DNA of 64,000 nt from Pseudomonadota bacterium (GCA_018242445.1 JAFEBW010000028.1:115089-179088); one strand, 5' to 3'; positions 8,116-19,549 are shown, counted from the stretch's first letter. Notes: generated from the letters alone by a model not told the origin. Translations and numbers: made by a program.

Positions 8116-9183
8116 ATGCAGCCGATCTATCCCGACCATCCCCGCGATTTCCTCGACACCCAGGACTGGAGCCGTCCGGCGCTGGACGCCCTGCTGGCGC
8201 GTGCGGCCGCGTTCAAGCGCGAGCGCCTCGGCGATGCGCTGCGCGGGAAAACCATCGCACTGGTGTTCTTCAATCCCTCGCTGCGCACGCGCACCAGCTT
8301 CGAAGTCGGAGCCTTCCAGCTCGGCGGGCATGCGGTCGTGCTCGCGCCGGGCAAGGATGCGTGGCCGATCGCGTTCGATTACGGCATGGTGATGGATGGC
8401 GATGCCGAGGAGCACATCGTCGAGGTCGCGCGCGTGCTGTCGCGCTACGTCGATCTGATCGGCGTGCGCGCCTTCCCGAAGTTCCAGGACTGGTCGGTGG
8501 ATCGGCAGGACGTCGTGCTGCGTGGTTTCGCGAAGCACGCGACGGTGCCGGTCATCAACCTCGAAACCATCGTCCATCCCTGTCAGGAACTGGCGCACCT
8601 GCTCGCCTTGTGCGAGCGTTTCGGCGACACGCATGCGGCCGATCCGGTGCAGGCGCTGCGCGGGAAGAAATACGTGTTGACCTGGACGTACCACCCCAAA
8701 CCCTTGAACACCGCGGTGGCGAACTCCGCGCTGACCATCGCCACCCGCTACGGCATGGACGTGACCTTGCTGTGCCCGACGCCCGAGTACCTGCTCGACG
8801 AGCGCTACGTGCAGCGCGCCCGCGACAATGTCGCCGCCCACGGCGGCTCGCTTTCGATCAGCCACGACCCGCAGCAGGCCTACGCCGGTGCCGATATCGT
8901 CTATGCCAAGAGCTGGGGCGCGATCCCGTATTTCGGTCGATGGGAGCAGGAGAAACCCAACCGCGACGCCCACCGTCATTTCATCGTCGATGAAGCGAAG
9001 ATGGCGCTGACGAACGGCGGCGTGTTCAGTCATTGCCTGCCGCTGCGCCGCAACGTCAAGGCCACCGACGGCGTGATGGACTCGCCAGCTTGCATCGCCA
9101 TCGAGGAAGCCGGGAACCGCCTGCATGTGCAGAAGGCGGTGATGGAGGCGCTGGTGAGGCGGGGAATCGAGAATCGAGAATAG
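8116..9183 (+). CDS. argF': N-acetyl-L-ornithine carbamoyltransferase
   Basis: This is the xanthomonad variant of the carbamoyltransferase step, using N-acetylornithine and making N-acetylcitrulline. The carbamoyl phosphate motif [13 protein letters not shown], the FPKFQDW loop, the HPCQELAH motif, [18 protein letters not shown] and [10 protein letters not shown] are all visible. They match the X. campestris enzyme as I recall it. The lysine of DEAKMALTN corresponds to the carboxylated Lys reported there. The last residues (RRGIENRE) are encoded by a GGGAATC-type repeat. It is the first gene of the arginine operon. Confidence 0.95.
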   Translation: MQPIYPDHPRDFLDTQDWSRPALDALLARAAAFKRERLGDALRGKTIALVFFNPSLRTRTSFEVGAFQLGGHAVVLAPGKDAWPIAFDYGMVMDGDAEEHIVEVARVLSRYVDLIGVRAFPKFQDWSVDRQDVVLRGFAKHATVPVINLETIVHPCQELAHLLALCERFGDTHAADPVQALRGKKYVLTWTYHPKPLNTAVANSALTIATRYGMDVTLLCPTPEYLLDERYVQRARDNVAAHGGSLSISHDPQQAYAGADIVYAKSWGAIPYFGRWEQEKPNRDAHRHFIVDEAKMALTNGGVFSHCLPLRRNVKATDGVMDSPACIAIEEAGNRLHVQKAVMEALVRRGIENRE

Positions 9184-9306
9184 GGAATCGTTCAAGCAAC
9201 AGTCAAAGCATCGTCAACACTTTTTGCAGGTACTTGCCATGTCTTCCGCTTCTCCGATTCCCGCTTCTCCGATTCCCGATTCCCAATTCCCGATTCCCGG
9301 CTCTCC
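9162..9306. repeat. Inverted arrays of GGGAATC heptamers around the argF'-argG junction
   Basis: The left array at 9162-9190 reads in gggaatc units and the right array at 9250-9306 in gattccc units, with about 60 bases between them. The left array encodes the end of argF' and the right one the N-terminal residues of argG. The argG start codon (9239) lies between them, so pairing of the arrays would loop out the argG start. Confidence 0.85.
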
Positions 9307-10510
9307 AGACATCGTCCTGGCCTTCTCCGGCGGTCTGGACACCAGTTTCTGCGTGCCGTGGCTGATCGAGCGTGGCTGGCGCGTGCACACGGTGTTCGCC
9401 GACACCGGCGGCGTGGATGCGGCCGAGCGGGCGTGGATCGAAGCGCGCGCGCACGAACTGGGCGTGGCCTCGCACGTCACCATCGATGGCGGGCCGGCGC
9501 TGTGGCGTGATTTCGTGGTGCCTTTCGTGATGGCCGGAGAGGGCTATCAGGGGCAGTACCCGTTGCTGGTGTCGGATCGCTACCTGATCGTGGCTGCCGC
9601 GCTGCGCCGCTGCGATGAACTGGGCACGCGCGCGATCGCGCACGGTTGCACCGGCATGGGCAACGACCAGGTGCGTTTCGATCTCACGGTGAAAGCGCTG
9701 GGCGATTACGCCATCGTCGCGCCGATCCGCGAAATCCAGAAAGAGCACACGCACACGCGCGCCTGGGAGCAGGCGTATCTGGCCGAGCGTGGAATCGGCG
9801 TGCGCAGCAAGCAGCAGGCCTACACGATCAACGAGAACCTGCTCGGCGTGACGATGTCGGGCGGCGAGATCGACCGCTGGCAGGCGCCCGGCGAGGGCGC
9901 GCGCGGCTGGTGCGCGGCGCGCGCCGAATGGCCGGTCGAGCCGCTGCGCACGAGCATCGGTTTCGAGCGGGGCATAGCGGTGTCGCTGGACGGACAGCGC
10001 ATCGAGGGGCACCTGCTGCTGGGCAAGCTCAACGCGATGTTTGCACCCTATGGCGTCGGTCGCGGGATCTACACCGGCGACACCACCATCGGCCTGAAGG
10101 GCCGCATCGTGTACGAAGCGCCCGGGCTGACCGCGTTGCTCGCCGCGCACCGCGCACTGGAAGACGCCGTGCTGAGCAAGGCGCAGAACCGTTGCAAGCC
10201 GACCATTGCGAGGCAATGGGGGGAGCTGGTGTACGAAGGTTTCTTCCATGACCCGCTCAAGGCCGACCTCGAAGCCTTCCTGCGCTCCAGCCAGCGCTGC
10301 GTCAACGGCACGGTGATGCTGGAGACGCACGGCGGCAGCGTGCAGGCGATTGCGGTGGAATCCCCGCATATCCTGCAAGCGCAGGGCGCGACCTACGCGC
10401 AATCGGCCGACTGGGGCGTGGCCGAGGCCGAGGGCTTCATCCGCCTGTACGGCATGAGCCCGACGCTGTGGGCCGAAACAAATCGAGCGGGGGGCGATCA
10501 TGCTGGATGA
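9239..10510 (+). CDS. argG: Argininosuccinate synthase
   Basis: The enzyme joins citrulline and aspartate with ATP. The PP-loop motif [11 protein letters not shown] is at about residues 26-37, and later segments ([28 protein letters not shown]) fit the xanthomonad form. The first 20 or so residues ([11 protein letters not shown] and similar) are low complexity, encoded by gattccc repeats, and are probably an expansion ahead of the real domain. An ATG 15 bases earlier in frame is less likely. It overlaps argE by 11 bases, indicating translational coupling. Confidence 0.95.
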   Translation: MSSASPIPASPIPDSQFPIPGSPDIVLAFSGGLDTSFCVPWLIERGWRVHTVFADTGGVDAAERAWIEARAHELGVASHVTIDGGPALWRDFVVPFVMAGEGYQGQYPLLVSDRYLIVAAALRRCDELGTRAIAHGCTGMGNDQVRFDLTVKALGDYAIVAPIREIQKEHTHTRAWEQAYLAERGIGVRSKQQAYTINENLLGVTMSGGEIDRWQAPGEGARGWCAARAEWPVEPLRTSIGFERGIAVSLDGQRIEGHLLLGKLNAMFAPYGVGRGIYTGDTTIGLKGRIVYEAPGLTALLAAHRALEDAVLSKAQNRCKPTIARQWGELVYEGFFHDPLKADLEAFLRSSQRCVNGTVMLETHGGSVQAIAVESPHILQAQGATYAQSADWGVAEAEGFIRLYGMSPTLWAETNRAGGDHAG

Positions 10511-11585
10511 GGTACTCGCCCATCTTGCACGCCTCGTTGCCTTCGATACGCGCAATCCGCCGCGGCGGATCGACGTCGGCGGCATCTTCAACTATCTGCG
10601 TTCGCAGCTTCCCGACTTCGCGGTCGAAATGACTGACCACGGCGCCGGCGCGGTGTCGCTGCTGGCGGTGCGTGGAAATCCGCGACGCCTGTTCAACGTG
10701 CACATCGACACCGTGCCGGATTCCCCGGGCTGGAGCGCCGACCCCTTCACGCTGCGTGTTGCCGATGGTCGCGCGATCGGCTTGGGCGCCTGCGACATCA
10801 AGGGGGCCGCCGCCTGCCTGCTCGCCGCGACGCGGGAAACGTCGGGCGCTGCGGCCTTGCTGTTCAGCAGCGACGAGGAAGCCAATGATCCGCGTTGCGT
10901 CGGCGCCTTTCTGAAAGCCGATCATGGCTTCGACGAAGCCATCGTCGCCGAGCCGACACGCTGCGAGGCGGTGCTCGCCCACCGCGGCATCAGTGCGGTG
11001 CAGATGCGTTTCGTCGGCCGCGCGGGCCACGCCTCGGGCGCGGATGCGCTGGAGGCGAGCGCCCTGCATCAGGCGGTGCGCTGGGGCGGCCGTGCGCTGG
11101 ATGTCGTGGCGTCCGAAGCAGCCAGCGCATTCGACGGACTGCGGGGACTGCGCTTCAACATCGGCCGCATCGAAGGCGGCATCAAGGCCAACGTGATCGC
11201 GCCTTCGGCCGAACTGCGTTTCGGCTTCCGGCCCCTGCCGTCGCACGATGTCGATGCCTTGCATGTGAAGTTTCGCGGTTGCGCTGAATCATCGGCGCTG
11301 GCGCAATACGCAGAAACCTTCCGTGGCCCCGCGCTGCCAGCCGGTGAGCCGGCGCAGGCCCGGAACCTTCATGCGCAGGCGCATGCTCTTGCCGCAAGCC
11401 TGGGCCTTCGCATCGGCGGTGCGGTGGACTTCTGGACCGAAGCCGCGCTGTTCTCGCAGGCCGGCCTGGCCGCGCTCGTCTACGGCCCCGGCGACATCGC
11501 GCAGGCGCATGCCGCAGACGAATGGGTCGCGCTGGATCAATTGCATGCCGCCGTCACCACCTACCGACGCCTGCTGGAGCACTGA
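10500..11585 (+). CDS. argE: Acetylornithine/acetylcitrulline deacetylase (M20 family)
   Basis: This M20 metallopeptidase removes the acetyl group; with an acetylornithine carbamoyltransferase in the operon, acetylcitrulline is the expected substrate. Metal-site motifs are [29 protein letters not shown] and EPTRCEA. A further histidine lies near the C-terminus in [12 protein letters not shown]. The length (361 residues) is typical. The start overlaps the end of argG. Confidence 0.93.
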   Translation: MLDEVLAHLARLVAFDTRNPPRRIDVGGIFNYLRSQLPDFAVEMTDHGAGAVSLLAVRGNPRRLFNVHIDTVPDSPGWSADPFTLRVADGRAIGLGACDIKGAAACLLAATRETSGAAALLFSSDEEANDPRCVGAFLKADHGFDEAIVAEPTRCEAVLAHRGISAVQMRFVGRAGHASGADALEASALHQAVRWGGRALDVVASEAASAFDGLRGLRFNIGRIEGGIKANVIAPSAELRFGFRPLPSHDVDALHVKFRGCAESSALAQYAETFRGPALPAGEPAQARNLHAQAHALAASLGLRIGGAVDFWTEAALFSQAGLAALVYGPGDIAQAHAADEWVALDQLHAAVTTYRRLLEH

Positions 11586-11671
11586 CATGCACGCCTTGCT
11601 GACCACGCTTGCGCCTTCCGCCGATGCGCGGAGGTGGCTTCCGCAACCCACCCGTTGAGCCGCGCCTGACC

Positions 11672-12994
11672 ATGACCGAACTGCGCACCACCATCGTCCG
11701 CCTGTTGTCCAATCTCGCCAGCGCCAAGGAGATCGGCTTGTACCTCAAGCGTTTCGCGCGCATGGAAGCCGCGCGCTTCGCGGTGGTCAAGGTCGGCGGC
11801 GCGGTGCTGCGCGACGACATCGACGCGCTGGTGTCCTCGCTGTCGTTCCTGCAGCAGGTGGGGCTGACGCCGATCGTGCTGCACGGCGCGGGCCCGCAAC
11901 TGGACGAGCAGTGCCAGGCGGCCGGCATCGTCAAGCAGACGGTGGATGGCCTGCGCGTGACCACGCCGGCGACGCTGTCCATCGTGCGCCGCGTGTTCCA
12001 GCAGGAGAACCTGCGCCTGGTCGATGCCCTGCACGCAGCCGGGGTGCGCGCCACCTCGATCCAGTCGGGCGTGTTCGAATCCGAGTTCCTCGATCGCGAA
12101 CGCTACGATCTGGTCGGCAAGGTCGTGGCCGTGCATACCGCCGGCATCCACGCCGCCATCGCAAACGGCGCGATCCCGGTGATCGCCTCGCTGGGCGAAA
12201 CCGCCGGCGGGCAGATCCTCAACATCAATGCCGACTGGGCTGCCAACGAGCTGGTCAAGACCTTGCAACCCTACAAGATCGTCTTCCTCACCGGCAGCGG
12301 CGGCCTGCTGGATGGCGATGGCCGGTTGATCGACTCGATCAACCTGAGCACCGAGTATGCCGACTTGATGGCCGCGCCGTGGCTGCATTCGGGCATGCGC
12401 GTGAAGATCGAGCAGATCCACGACCTGCTGATGCGGTTGCCGCCGTCCTCGTCGGTGTCGATCACCCGGCCCGACGAACTGGCCAAGGAGTTGTTCACCC
12501 ATCGCGGCTCGGGCACGCTGGTGCGCCGCGGCGAGCGCATCGAGGCGCATGCCGGGTGGAACGCACTGGATCGCGAGCGGTTGCAGCGGCTGATCGAATC
12601 CGGTTTCGGCAGGCGTCTGACACCGGATTATTTCGAGCGCACCGCACCGTGGCGGGTGTACGCCAGCGAGCATTACCGCGCCGCGCTGGTGCTCACGCAG
12701 GAAGTGTTTGCCGATGGCGAGCCGGTGCCGCATCTGGACAAGTTCGCGGTTGCCGACGATGCGCAGGGCGAGGGCCTCGGGCGCGCGGCGTGGCGGGTGA
12801 TGCGTGCGGCAGTGCCGAAGTTGTTCTGGCGCTCGCGCCCCGACAACCCGGTCAACGAGTTCTATCTTGCCGAGGCCGACGGTTGCATCAAGGGCGAGCG
12901 CTGGAACGTGTACTGGTATGGGCTGACGACTTTCGACGCGGTGCGCGAGGCGGTGGAGCATTGCCGTGCGCGGCCTGCGACTTTGAAGGGCTAG
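11672..12994 (+). CDS. argB: Bifunctional N-acetylglutamate kinase/synthase (NAGS-K)
   Basis: Residues 1 to about 285 form an amino acid kinase domain ([53 protein letters not shown]). The rest is a GNAT-like acetyltransferase domain ([28 protein letters not shown]). This fusion, performing the first two arginine steps, is characteristic of xanthomonads and resembles vertebrate NAGS. I chose the ATG at 11672 ([12 protein letters not shown]); an upstream in-frame ATG adds residues without family support. Confidence 0.95.
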   Translation: MTELRTTIVRLLSNLASAKEIGLYLKRFARMEAARFAVVKVGGAVLRDDIDALVSSLSFLQQVGLTPIVLHGAGPQLDEQCQAAGIVKQTVDGLRVTTPATLSIVRRVFQQENLRLVDALHAAGVRATSIQSGVFESEFLDRERYDLVGKVVAVHTAGIHAAIANGAIPVIASLGETAGGQILNINADWAANELVKTLQPYKIVFLTGSGGLLDGDGRLIDSINLSTEYADLMAAPWLHSGMRVKIEQIHDLLMRLPPSSSVSITRPDELAKELFTHRGSGTLVRRGERIEAHAGWNALDRERLQRLIESGFGRRLTPDYFERTAPWRVYASEHYRAALVLTQEVFADGEPVPHLDKFAVADDAQGEGLGRAAWRVMRAAVPKLFWRSRPDNPVNEFYLAEADGCIKGERWNVYWYGLTTFDAVREAVEHCRARPATLKG

Positions 12995-12997
12995 CGC

Positions 12998-13606
12998 ATG
13001 GATACGACGACGCAATGGCTGCAAGCGGTGACGCTCCGTGGGCCGCTGGCAAGTCTGGAACCGCTGCGGAGCGAGCACGTTCCCGCGCTGCGCGAGGCGG
13101 CTGCGGATGGCGAATTGTGGAAGCTGTGGTACACCACGGTGCCCACGCCGGCTGCGATGGAGGCCTACGTCGCCACCGCGCTGGCCGAGCAGGCGGCGGG
13201 CGTGTCGCTGCCCTTCGTCGTGCGCGATGCCGGCGGCGATGCCGTTGGAACCACGCGCTACATGCACGCCGAAGCCAGGCATCGGCGTCTGGAAATCGGC
13301 AGCACCTGGTACGCCCGACGGGCGCAACGCACGGGCTTGAATACGCAGGCCAAGCTGTTGCTGCTGCGACATGCGTTCGATGTGCTGGATTGCATCGCGG
13401 TGGAGTTCCGTACCCACTGGTTCAACTTTCGTTCGCGCACGGCGATCGCGCGCCTGGGCGCCAAGCAGGACGGCGTACTGCGCCAGCACCAGATCCTGCC
13501 CGACGGCAGCTTTCGCGACACCGTGGTGTTCTCGATCATCGCCAGCGAATGGCCGGCAGTCAGAACGCACCTGCAAGCTTTGCTCGCGAAAGGAAACGGG
13601 GCATGA
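12998..13606 (+). CDS. GNAT family N-acetyltransferase (RimJ-like)
   Basis: The 202-residue protein fits the RimJ/RimL type of GNAT fold. It has the N-terminal segment [16 protein letters not shown], a central [20 protein letters not shown] strand region, and the C-terminal [20 protein letters not shown] acetyl-CoA part. The substrate is unknown. It sits between argB and argC, and its stop overlaps the argC start (ATGA). It is therefore transcribed with the arginine genes, but a role in the pathway is not established. Confidence 0.85.
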   Translation: MDTTTQWLQAVTLRGPLASLEPLRSEHVPALREAAADGELWKLWYTTVPTPAAMEAYVATALAEQAAGVSLPFVVRDAGGDAVGTTRYMHAEARHRRLEIGSTWYARRAQRTGLNTQAKLLLLRHAFDVLDCIAVEFRTHWFNFRSRTAIARLGAKQDGVLRQHQILPDGSFRDTVVFSIIASEWPAVRTHLQALLAKGNGA

Positions 13607-14595
13607 AGCACGGTGTCGGCATCGTCGGCGGTCGCGGCCACACCGGCGCGGAATTGATCCGGCTGCTCGCCGCGCATCCGCATTTCGAAATCGCCTACGT
13701 CTCATCGCGCGAACTGGCGGGGCAGCGCGTGTCCGAGCATGTGCCCGCATATCGTGGCGATGTGAGATTCGCTTCGCCCTCGCATGAGGACTTGCCGAAC
13801 CTGCAGGCCGATGCGGTGGTGCTGGCCCTGCCCAATGGCAAGGCGGGCGCGTGCGTGGGTGCTTTCGACGCGAGCGGTGTCGATCCGGTCATCGTGGATC
13901 TGTCCGCCGATCATCGTTTCGATGCAACGTGGCATTACGGCTTGCCTGAGTTGACGCGCGCCACGGCTGCTGGACAGCGGCGCATTGCCAACCCCGGCTG
14001 CTATGCCACCGCGATGCAGCTCGCCATCGCGCCGATGCGCGAGGTGCTCGATGGGTCGGTGCAATGCTTCGGCGTATCCGGTTTCAGCGGCGCCGGCACC
14101 ACGCCATCGGACAAGAACGATCCGGACAAGCTGCGCGACAACCTGATGCCTTATGCGCTGACCGGCCATGTCCACGAGCGCGAAGTTGCGCATCGATTGG
14201 GCTGTGGCATCGAGTTCATGCCGCACGTCGCCCCGCATTTTCGCGGGCTTTCGATCACCGCCAACCTGCACCTGTCGCAAGCCTTCACGCTGGACGAGGT
14301 GCGTTCGCGCTATCGCGAGCGCTACGCCGGCGAGCCGTTGGTGCGTGTGCTTGACGATGCCCCATGGGTGAGCCACATCGCCGGTCGGCACCACGTCGAG
14401 ATCGGCGGTTTCACCCTGTCTGCCGATGGCCATCGCCTCGTCGTCGTCGCCACCGAAGACAACCTGCTCAAGGGTGCGGCGACGCAGGCCCTGCAGAATC
14501 TCAACCTCGCCTTCGGGCTCGGTGAGTTTGCTGGATTTCCTCAACAAGCACTTCTCCGAACAGGAGAGAAAAAGGTAGCTGATGGAAAGTCGTAA
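13603..14595 (+). CDS. argC: N-acetyl-gamma-glutamyl-phosphate reductase
   Basis: This NADPH-dependent enzyme carries out the third arginine step. It has the dinucleotide motif [17 protein letters not shown], the active-site cysteine in NPGCYATA, and the [13 protein letters not shown] and HVAPHFRGL regions. The length of 330 residues is normal. The start overlaps the preceding stop by 4 bases. The 292 bases after it hold only palindromic repeats. Confidence 0.95.
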   Translation: MKHGVGIVGGRGHTGAELIRLLAAHPHFEIAYVSSRELAGQRVSEHVPAYRGDVRFASPSHEDLPNLQADAVVLALPNGKAGACVGAFDASGVDPVIVDLSADHRFDATWHYGLPELTRATAAGQRRIANPGCYATAMQLAIAPMREVLDGSVQCFGVSGFSGAGTTPSDKNDPDKLRDNLMPYALTGHVHEREVAHRLGCGIEFMPHVAPHFRGLSITANLHLSQAFTLDEVRSRYRERYAGEPLVRVLDDAPWVSHIAGRHHVEIGGFTLSADGHRLVVVATEDNLLKGAATQALQNLNLAFGLGEFAGFPQQALLRTGEKKVADGKS

Positions 14596-14633
14596 TGGCA
14601 AAGCCAGCCATCGCGCGCTCTCACGCTTCCACT

Positions 14634-14815
14634 CATCCCCTTGCGGAAGCAGGGGGAGGTTGGGAGGGGGTGCTCGATTTTCACGACGCAGCTCGACAGC
14701 GCCCCTCTCCCGGCGCTGCGCGCCACCCTCTCCCGCAAGGAGAGGGTTTGGTTTGCCACGCCGCCACGTCGTGCAACCGTGGAAGGCCACCCTCTCCCGC
14801 AAGGGGAGAGGGTTT
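14634..14815. repeat. Palindromic repeats between argC and argH
   Basis: Three related elements fill most of this gap. A compound copy at 14702-14750 (cccctctcccggcgctgcgc, then ctctcccgcaaggagaggg) closely matches that at 1454-1500. A simple copy at 14790-14813 is ctctcccgcaaggggagagg. They could form hairpins inside the arginine transcript. Confidence 0.8.
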
Positions 14816-14887
14816 GGCATCACGAGGAAATTGAGTCAGCCTGCAAGTGACAAATTTCCATCTTCACCGCGCAACTTCCGAATCCCC

Positions 14888-16180
14888 ATGACCGACTATC
14901 TCTGGCAAAAACCCGGCACGCAGATCGACGAGCGCATCATGCGTTTCCTCGCCGGCGACGACGTGCTGCTCGACCGCGAGTTCTTCGCCTGCGACATCCG
15001 CGCCAGCATCGCCCACGTGGAAGGCTTGCAACGCATCGGCATGCTGAGCGATGACGAGGCTGCCGCGCTGGCGCGCGAGCTGCGCGTGCTGGCCGACGAC
15101 TTCGCCAGCGGCGCCTTCGTGCTGGATGCACGCTTCGAGGATGGCCATTCGGCCATCGAGACGCGTCTCACCGAACGCCTTGGCGAAGTCGGGCGCAAGG
15201 TGCATGCCGGGCGCAGCCGCAACGACCAGATCCTCGTCGCCACGCGCCTGTGGCTGAAGGAGCGCTTGCGACAACTCGAATCCTTGTGCGTGCAATCGGC
15301 CAGTGCGTGTCTGGATCGCGCAACGAACGAAACCCTGCCGATGCCCGGTTACACCCACCTGCAACGCGCGGTGGTGTCGTCCACCGCGATGTGGTTCGCC
15401 GGCTTCGCGGAAGCCTTCATCGACGACGCGATGCGCGCGCGGCAGGCGCACGATTGGATCGACGCCAACCCGCTGGGTACTGCCGCCGGTTACGGCGTCA
15501 ATCTGCCGCTGGATCGCGACTACACCACGCAGGCGCTGGGCTTCGCGCGGATGCAGGTGTCGCCGGCCTATGCGCAGATTTCGCGCGGCAAGTTCGAGAT
15601 CGGCGCGCTCGATGCGCTTGCTGCGGCCTTGCTCGACGTGCGGCGGCTGGCGTGGGATCTGTCGCTGTTCACCACCGCCGAGTTCGGCTTCGTCGAACTG
15701 CCTGCTGCCTACACCACCGGCAGTTCGATCATGCCCAACAAGCGCAACCCCGACGTGGTCGAACTGCTGCGCGCCAGCTACGCGCCGGTCGCCGCGGCGC
15801 GGATGGAGATCGAATCGCTGCTGTCGCTGCCATCGGGCTACCAGCGCGACTTGCAGTATTCCAAGGGCGGGCTGTTCCACGGTTTCTCGCATGGCCTTGC
15901 CGCGCTGGCCTTGCTGCCCGGCTTGCTGTCGAGTCTGCGCTGGAACGCGTCGCGCATGCGCGCGGCGATCGAGCCTTCGATGTACGCGACCGATCACGCG
16001 ATCGAGCTGGCGCGTGCGGGCACGCCGTTCCGCGACGCCTACCGCATCGCCGCAGCCGATCCACTGCCTACATTCGGGGCAAACCCCGAGGCCAGCCTCG
16101 CGGCGAGAACCTCGGCCGGGGCCGCCGGGGATTTGCGGCTCGATCTGTTGCGCGCAAGGCTGGCGCAGTTGCGGGCGTGA
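14888..16180 (+). CDS. argH: Argininosuccinate lyase
   Basis: This fumarase/aspartase-fold enzyme splits argininosuccinate into arginine and fumarate. The family signature loop [12 protein letters not shown] is intact. [24 protein letters not shown] and [10 protein letters not shown] are also present. The ATG at 14888 ([10 protein letters not shown]) gives 430 residues. It is separated from argC by the repeat-filled gap and may be expressed partly on its own. It completes the arginine set. Confidence 0.95.
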   Translation: MTDYLWQKPGTQIDERIMRFLAGDDVLLDREFFACDIRASIAHVEGLQRIGMLSDDEAAALARELRVLADDFASGAFVLDARFEDGHSAIETRLTERLGEVGRKVHAGRSRNDQILVATRLWLKERLRQLESLCVQSASACLDRATNETLPMPGYTHLQRAVVSSTAMWFAGFAEAFIDDAMRARQAHDWIDANPLGTAAGYGVNLPLDRDYTTQALGFARMQVSPAYAQISRGKFEIGALDALAAALLDVRRLAWDLSLFTTAEFGFVELPAAYTTGSSIMPNKRNPDVVELLRASYAPVAAARMEIESLLSLPSGYQRDLQYSKGGLFHGFSHGLAALALLPGLLSSLRWNASRMRAAIEPSMYATDHAIELARAGTPFRDAYRIAAADPLPTFGANPEASLAARTSAGAAGDLRLDLLRARLAQLRA

Positions 16181-16216
16181 AATCGCAGCGCCCCGTGGAG
16201 GCGATGCGATCAGCCC

Positions 16217-18241
16217 CTATTTCTTGATCGACAGGCGCCCCAGCCAGCCGTACAGCACCGCCATCACCAGCGCGAACGCCGCGCCGCCGATCCACACCGC
16301 CGGGCCGGCGGCGAAGGCATCGCCGACCACGCTCAGCGGGAAGTCGTGGTTCTTGAAACCCAGTTGGTCGGAGAAGGCGACCAAGGCGGCGACGACGATG
16401 CCGACCAGGCCTTCGCCGACGATCATGCCCGAGGCGAGCAGCACGCCGAGTTGCTTGGCGCCTTCGGGGTTCTTCGATTGGCGATCCGCGCGCCGGTCGT
16501 ACCACCAGCCGATCACCGCGCCGACCACCACCATCAGCGTGCTCTGCGTGGGCAGGTAGATGCCCAGGCCCACCGCCAGCGGCGACAGGTGCGCGCCCTT
16601 GGTGGTTTTCTTCAGCAATTCGTCGATCGCGATCATCACCAGGCCGATGCCGGCGCCGATCTGGATCAGGCTCCAGTCGATGTCGTTGCGGATCACGCCC
16701 GAGGCCAGCGCCGAGATCAAACCGGCCTGCGGCGCGGGCAGGGGATTGTGCTGGCCGGGCGCGGCCGCGCCGGCGAAGCCGAAGGCGGTGTTGAGCAGGT
16801 TCAGGATCGGCGGGATGATCGCCGCGCCGGCGATCACGCCGATCACCAGCGCCCACTGCTGCTTGCTCGGGGTGGCATCCACGAGCTGGCCGGTCTTGAG
16901 ATCCTGCAGGTTGTTGTTGGCGATGGTCGCCACCGCGAACACCACCGAGGTGACGAACAGGGCGAAGGCAACGACCGCCTTCTGCGTATCCGGCGGCATG
17001 TCGCGGCCAAGGCCGAGCACCAGCAGCAGCGCCGCGCCGATCACCACGAGGATGCCGATGCCCGACAGCGGGCTGTTGGACGAGCCGATCAACCCGGCCA
17101 TGTAGCCGCACACCGCCGAGACGAGGAAGCTCATCAGCACGATGTACACCAGCGCGCCGGCGACCAGCAGCAGCATGTGCTCGCCGAGCTGGTGCGCACC
17201 GACGAAACTGGCCAGCAGCCAGCCGATGGGAATCAGGCTGACGACGGAGATCAAACCGACCTGCCCGATCGGGATGTCCTGCTCGGTGCGCGGCAGCAGG
17301 GCGGCGTTGCCGGCTCCGCGCGCGCGCGAGGCGGCCATCGCCGATGTCAGCCCGCTGATGACCGGCTTGACCAGCTTGGCCAGCGTCCAGATCGCGGCCA
17401 CGCCGATCGTGCCCGCGCCGATGAAGCGCACCTTGGTTTTCCACGCCAGTGCGGCGATGGCTTCCACGTCGCCATGCGGCACCATCGCCGCGTAGTGCGG
17501 CACGCCCCAGCCCCAGCCGATGAGCGCGCCGACCAGCATGGCGATGCCCACCCACAGCCCGACCAGATGGCCGATGCCGAACAGGGCGAAGGACAGGAAG
17601 AAATCGAAGCCGGTGACGCCTTCCTTGCCCAGATAGTTGACCTTGAAGTTGCCGACGATGTCGCCGGCGAAGGTGCGGGTGGCCACGACCAGCGCGAACA
17701 CGCCCGACACGATCGAGCCCCACAGCACCGCCAGCAGGCCGGCGCGGTTGGCTTCGGCGCCATCGGCACTGTCGCCCGAGCCGACCTTGAGAACCTCCGC
17801 GCAGGCCACGCCCTCGGGGTAGGGCAGATCCGAGCTGGTGACCAATGCGCGGCGCAGCGGGATCGAGTACATCACCCCGAGGATGCCGCCGAGCGCGCAG
17901 ATCGCGAACGACACGCCGAACGGAAAGTCGTTCCATGCGCCGATCATCAGCATGCCCGGCAGCACGAAGATGATCGACGACAGCGTGCCGGCCGCCGAGG
18001 CGACCGTCTGCACGATGTTGTTTTCCTGCAAGGTGGAGTTCTTGAAATAACGCAGGATCGCCATCGAGATCACCGCCGCCGGGATCGAGGTGGCGAAAGT
18101 GAGGCCCGCTTTCAGCCCGAAGAACACGTTGGCGGCGGTGAACACCACCGTGATGACGATGCCGATCAGCAGGCCGCGGAGGGTGAGTTCGGTGCGCGGG
18201 GCCCCGTTGTCCCGGGTGTTGGGGCTCGAAATGGGGGTCAT
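16217..18241 (-). CDS. OPT family oligopeptide transporter
   Basis: The protein of 674 residues has at least 14 hydrophobic segments. Its N-terminal block (ELTLRGLLIGIVITVVFTAA, NVFFGLKAGLTFATSIPAAV) is typical of OPT permeases. Other OPT features are PYPEGVACAEVLK and the late YLPTQSTLMVVVGAVIGW. It would import oligopeptides or metal-chelate compounds across the inner membrane. The ATG at 18241 is preceded by an AGGAA-like site. It is convergent with argH. Confidence 0.9.
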   Translation of the reverse strand: MTPISSPNTRDNGAPRTELTLRGLLIGIVITVVFTAANVFFGLKAGLTFATSIPAAVISMAILRYFKNSTLQENNIVQTVASAAGTLSSIIFVLPGMLMIGAWNDFPFGVSFAICALGGILGVMYSIPLRRALVTSSDLPYPEGVACAEVLKVGSGDSADGAEANRAGLLAVLWGSIVSGVFALVVATRTFAGDIVGNFKVNYLGKEGVTGFDFFLSFALFGIGHLVGLWVGIAMLVGALIGWGWGVPHYAAMVPHGDVEAIAALAWKTKVRFIGAGTIGVAAIWTLAKLVKPVISGLTSAMAASRARGAGNAALLPRTEQDIPIGQVGLISVVSLIPIGWLLASFVGAHQLGEHMLLLVAGALVYIVLMSFLVSAVCGYMAGLIGSSNSPLSGIGILVVIGAALLLVLGLGRDMPPDTQKAVVAFALFVTSVVFAVATIANNNLQDLKTGQLVDATPSKQQWALVIGVIAGAAIIPPILNLLNTAFGFAGAAAPGQHNPLPAPQAGLISALASGVIRNDIDWSLIQIGAGIGLVMIAIDELLKKTTKGAHLSPLAVGLGIYLPTQSTLMVVVGAVIGWWYDRRADRQSKNPEGAKQLGVLLASGMIVGEGLVGIVVAALVAFSDQLGFKNHDFPLSVVGDAFAAGPAVWIGGAAFALVMAVLYGWLGRLSIKK

Positions 18242-18391
18242 GACGTGAATTTCCTGCGGAAAGGATAGGGCCGGCGGCGCGCGGCGACGCAAGGTCGCGA
18301 CCATAGCAAATCGACGCGCTGCGTGTCGGATCGGTCAACGCGAAGCCAGCGGAGGCGTTGAATCTGGAAGGATCGTCTTGGAGGTCGCCCC

Positions 18392-19189
18392 ATGCATCCG
18401 AACATCCAGTCCGTGGTCGTCGGATTCCTGATCCTGCTGGCGTTGTTCAGGTTGCTAGAACGGCTTCGGCCCAGGGCGCAGCGGTTGCGCATCCTGCGGC
18501 GTGGCTTCGCCACCGATCTGGGCTACTGGTTCTTCACCCCGGTGGCGGCGCGCGCCGCCACGACGATCACGACGTTCCTTGTACTGGTTCCGGTCGCCTG
18601 GATGATTTACGGCAAGGTCGATCGGGAGGTGGTCCTGCACGGCTACGGGCCGGCGTCGCGTCTGCCGATGGGGGTGCAAGGCATCGCCATCGTCGCGATA
18701 GTCGAGCTCATCGGCTACTGGATGCATCGCGCGTTCCACCGCGTGCCGTGGCTGTGGCGCTTCCACGCCGTGCATCACTCCTCGGTGGATCTCGACTGGC
18801 TTTCGGCGACGCGCGTGCATCCGGGCAACGACGTGGTCATGAAACTCGCGACGACCGTGCCGATTCTCGTGCTGGGCTTCGCGCCCGCTGCGGTCGCCGG
18901 GATCATGCCGTTGCTGACGCTGCTTGCGGTCGGCGTGCACGCGCATGTGGACTGGGATTGGGGGCCACTGCGCTCGGTGATCGTCTCGCCGCGCTTCCAT
19001 CGCTGGCATCACAGCGATGAAGCCGCTGCGCGCAACCGCAATTTCGCGGGGCTGCTGCCGGTGTTGGACATCCTGTTCGGCACCTACCACATGCCAAGGA
19101 ATGCGAAACCCGCCGCGTTCGGTGCCGGCACGCCGATACCCGAGGGAATGCTGCGCCAGTTGGCGTTCCCGTTCCGACGGACGCGCTGA
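18392..19189 (+). CDS. Sterol desaturase/fatty acid hydroxylase family membrane protein
   Basis: The three histidine boxes of this diiron family are present: HRAFH, HAVHH and HRWHH. They are spread among about five hydrophobic segments. Such proteins hydroxylate or desaturate lipids at the inner membrane; the substrate cannot be told from sequence. The length of 265 residues is normal. It is transcribed away from the OPT gene. Confidence 0.87.
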   Translation: MHPNIQSVVVGFLILLALFRLLERLRPRAQRLRILRRGFATDLGYWFFTPVAARAATTITTFLVLVPVAWMIYGKVDREVVLHGYGPASRLPMGVQGIAIVAIVELIGYWMHRAFHRVPWLWRFHAVHHSSVDLDWLSATRVHPGNDVVMKLATTVPILVLGFAPAAVAGIMPLLTLLAVGVHAHVDWDWGPLRSVIVSPRFHRWHHSDEAAARNRNFAGLLPVLDILFGTYHMPRNAKPAAFGAGTPIPEGMLRQLAFPFRRTR

Positions 19190-19315
19190 TCGCAACGTCT
19201 TGCGCTGACAGGCGTCGTGCGGGACACGATGCGTCACGTCGATTGGGGAAGGGTTATGCTGGACGCGGGCGCAGGGAGGCGGCGTCGCCTCGCCGCGGCG
19301 CCCACAGGGGGCACC

Positions 19316-19549
19316 ATGAATCCCGCCGAAGAAACCAACCTGCTCGCGGAAATCGCCGTCCTGCGCGAGCTCGTCAAGTTGCTGATCGCGCATCTGCCCG
19401 ACGGTGCTGGCGTCACCGCGCAACTCGAAGCTCTGTCCAAGCGCGTGGTGGATGTCACACCGCCCTACACGCAACAGCGCGTGGCGATCCAGCGCGCGCT
19501 CAAGCTGATCGATCCGCTGGGGATCGGGCGGCGGTCGATCGATGGTTGA
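19316..19549 (+). CDS. Small hypothetical protein
   Basis: A 77-residue protein begins MNPAEETNLLAEIAVL, with AGGGGGC upstream of its ATG as a possible ribosome binding site. The N-terminal half is an amphipathic helix, possibly a coiled coil. No family is recognised. It could be read through from the desaturase-like gene, which ends 126 bases earlier. Confidence 0.5.
   Translation: MNPAEETNLLAEIAVLRELVKLLIAHLPDGAGVTAQLEALSKRVVDVTPPYTQQRVAIQRALKLIDPLGIGRRSIDG

Noticed and set aside
16346..18268. 640-codon plus-strand frame opposite the OPT transporter
   Set aside because: His/Asp/Gln-rich translation with no domain, typical of the antisense of a membrane protein; the OPT gene has clear motifs.
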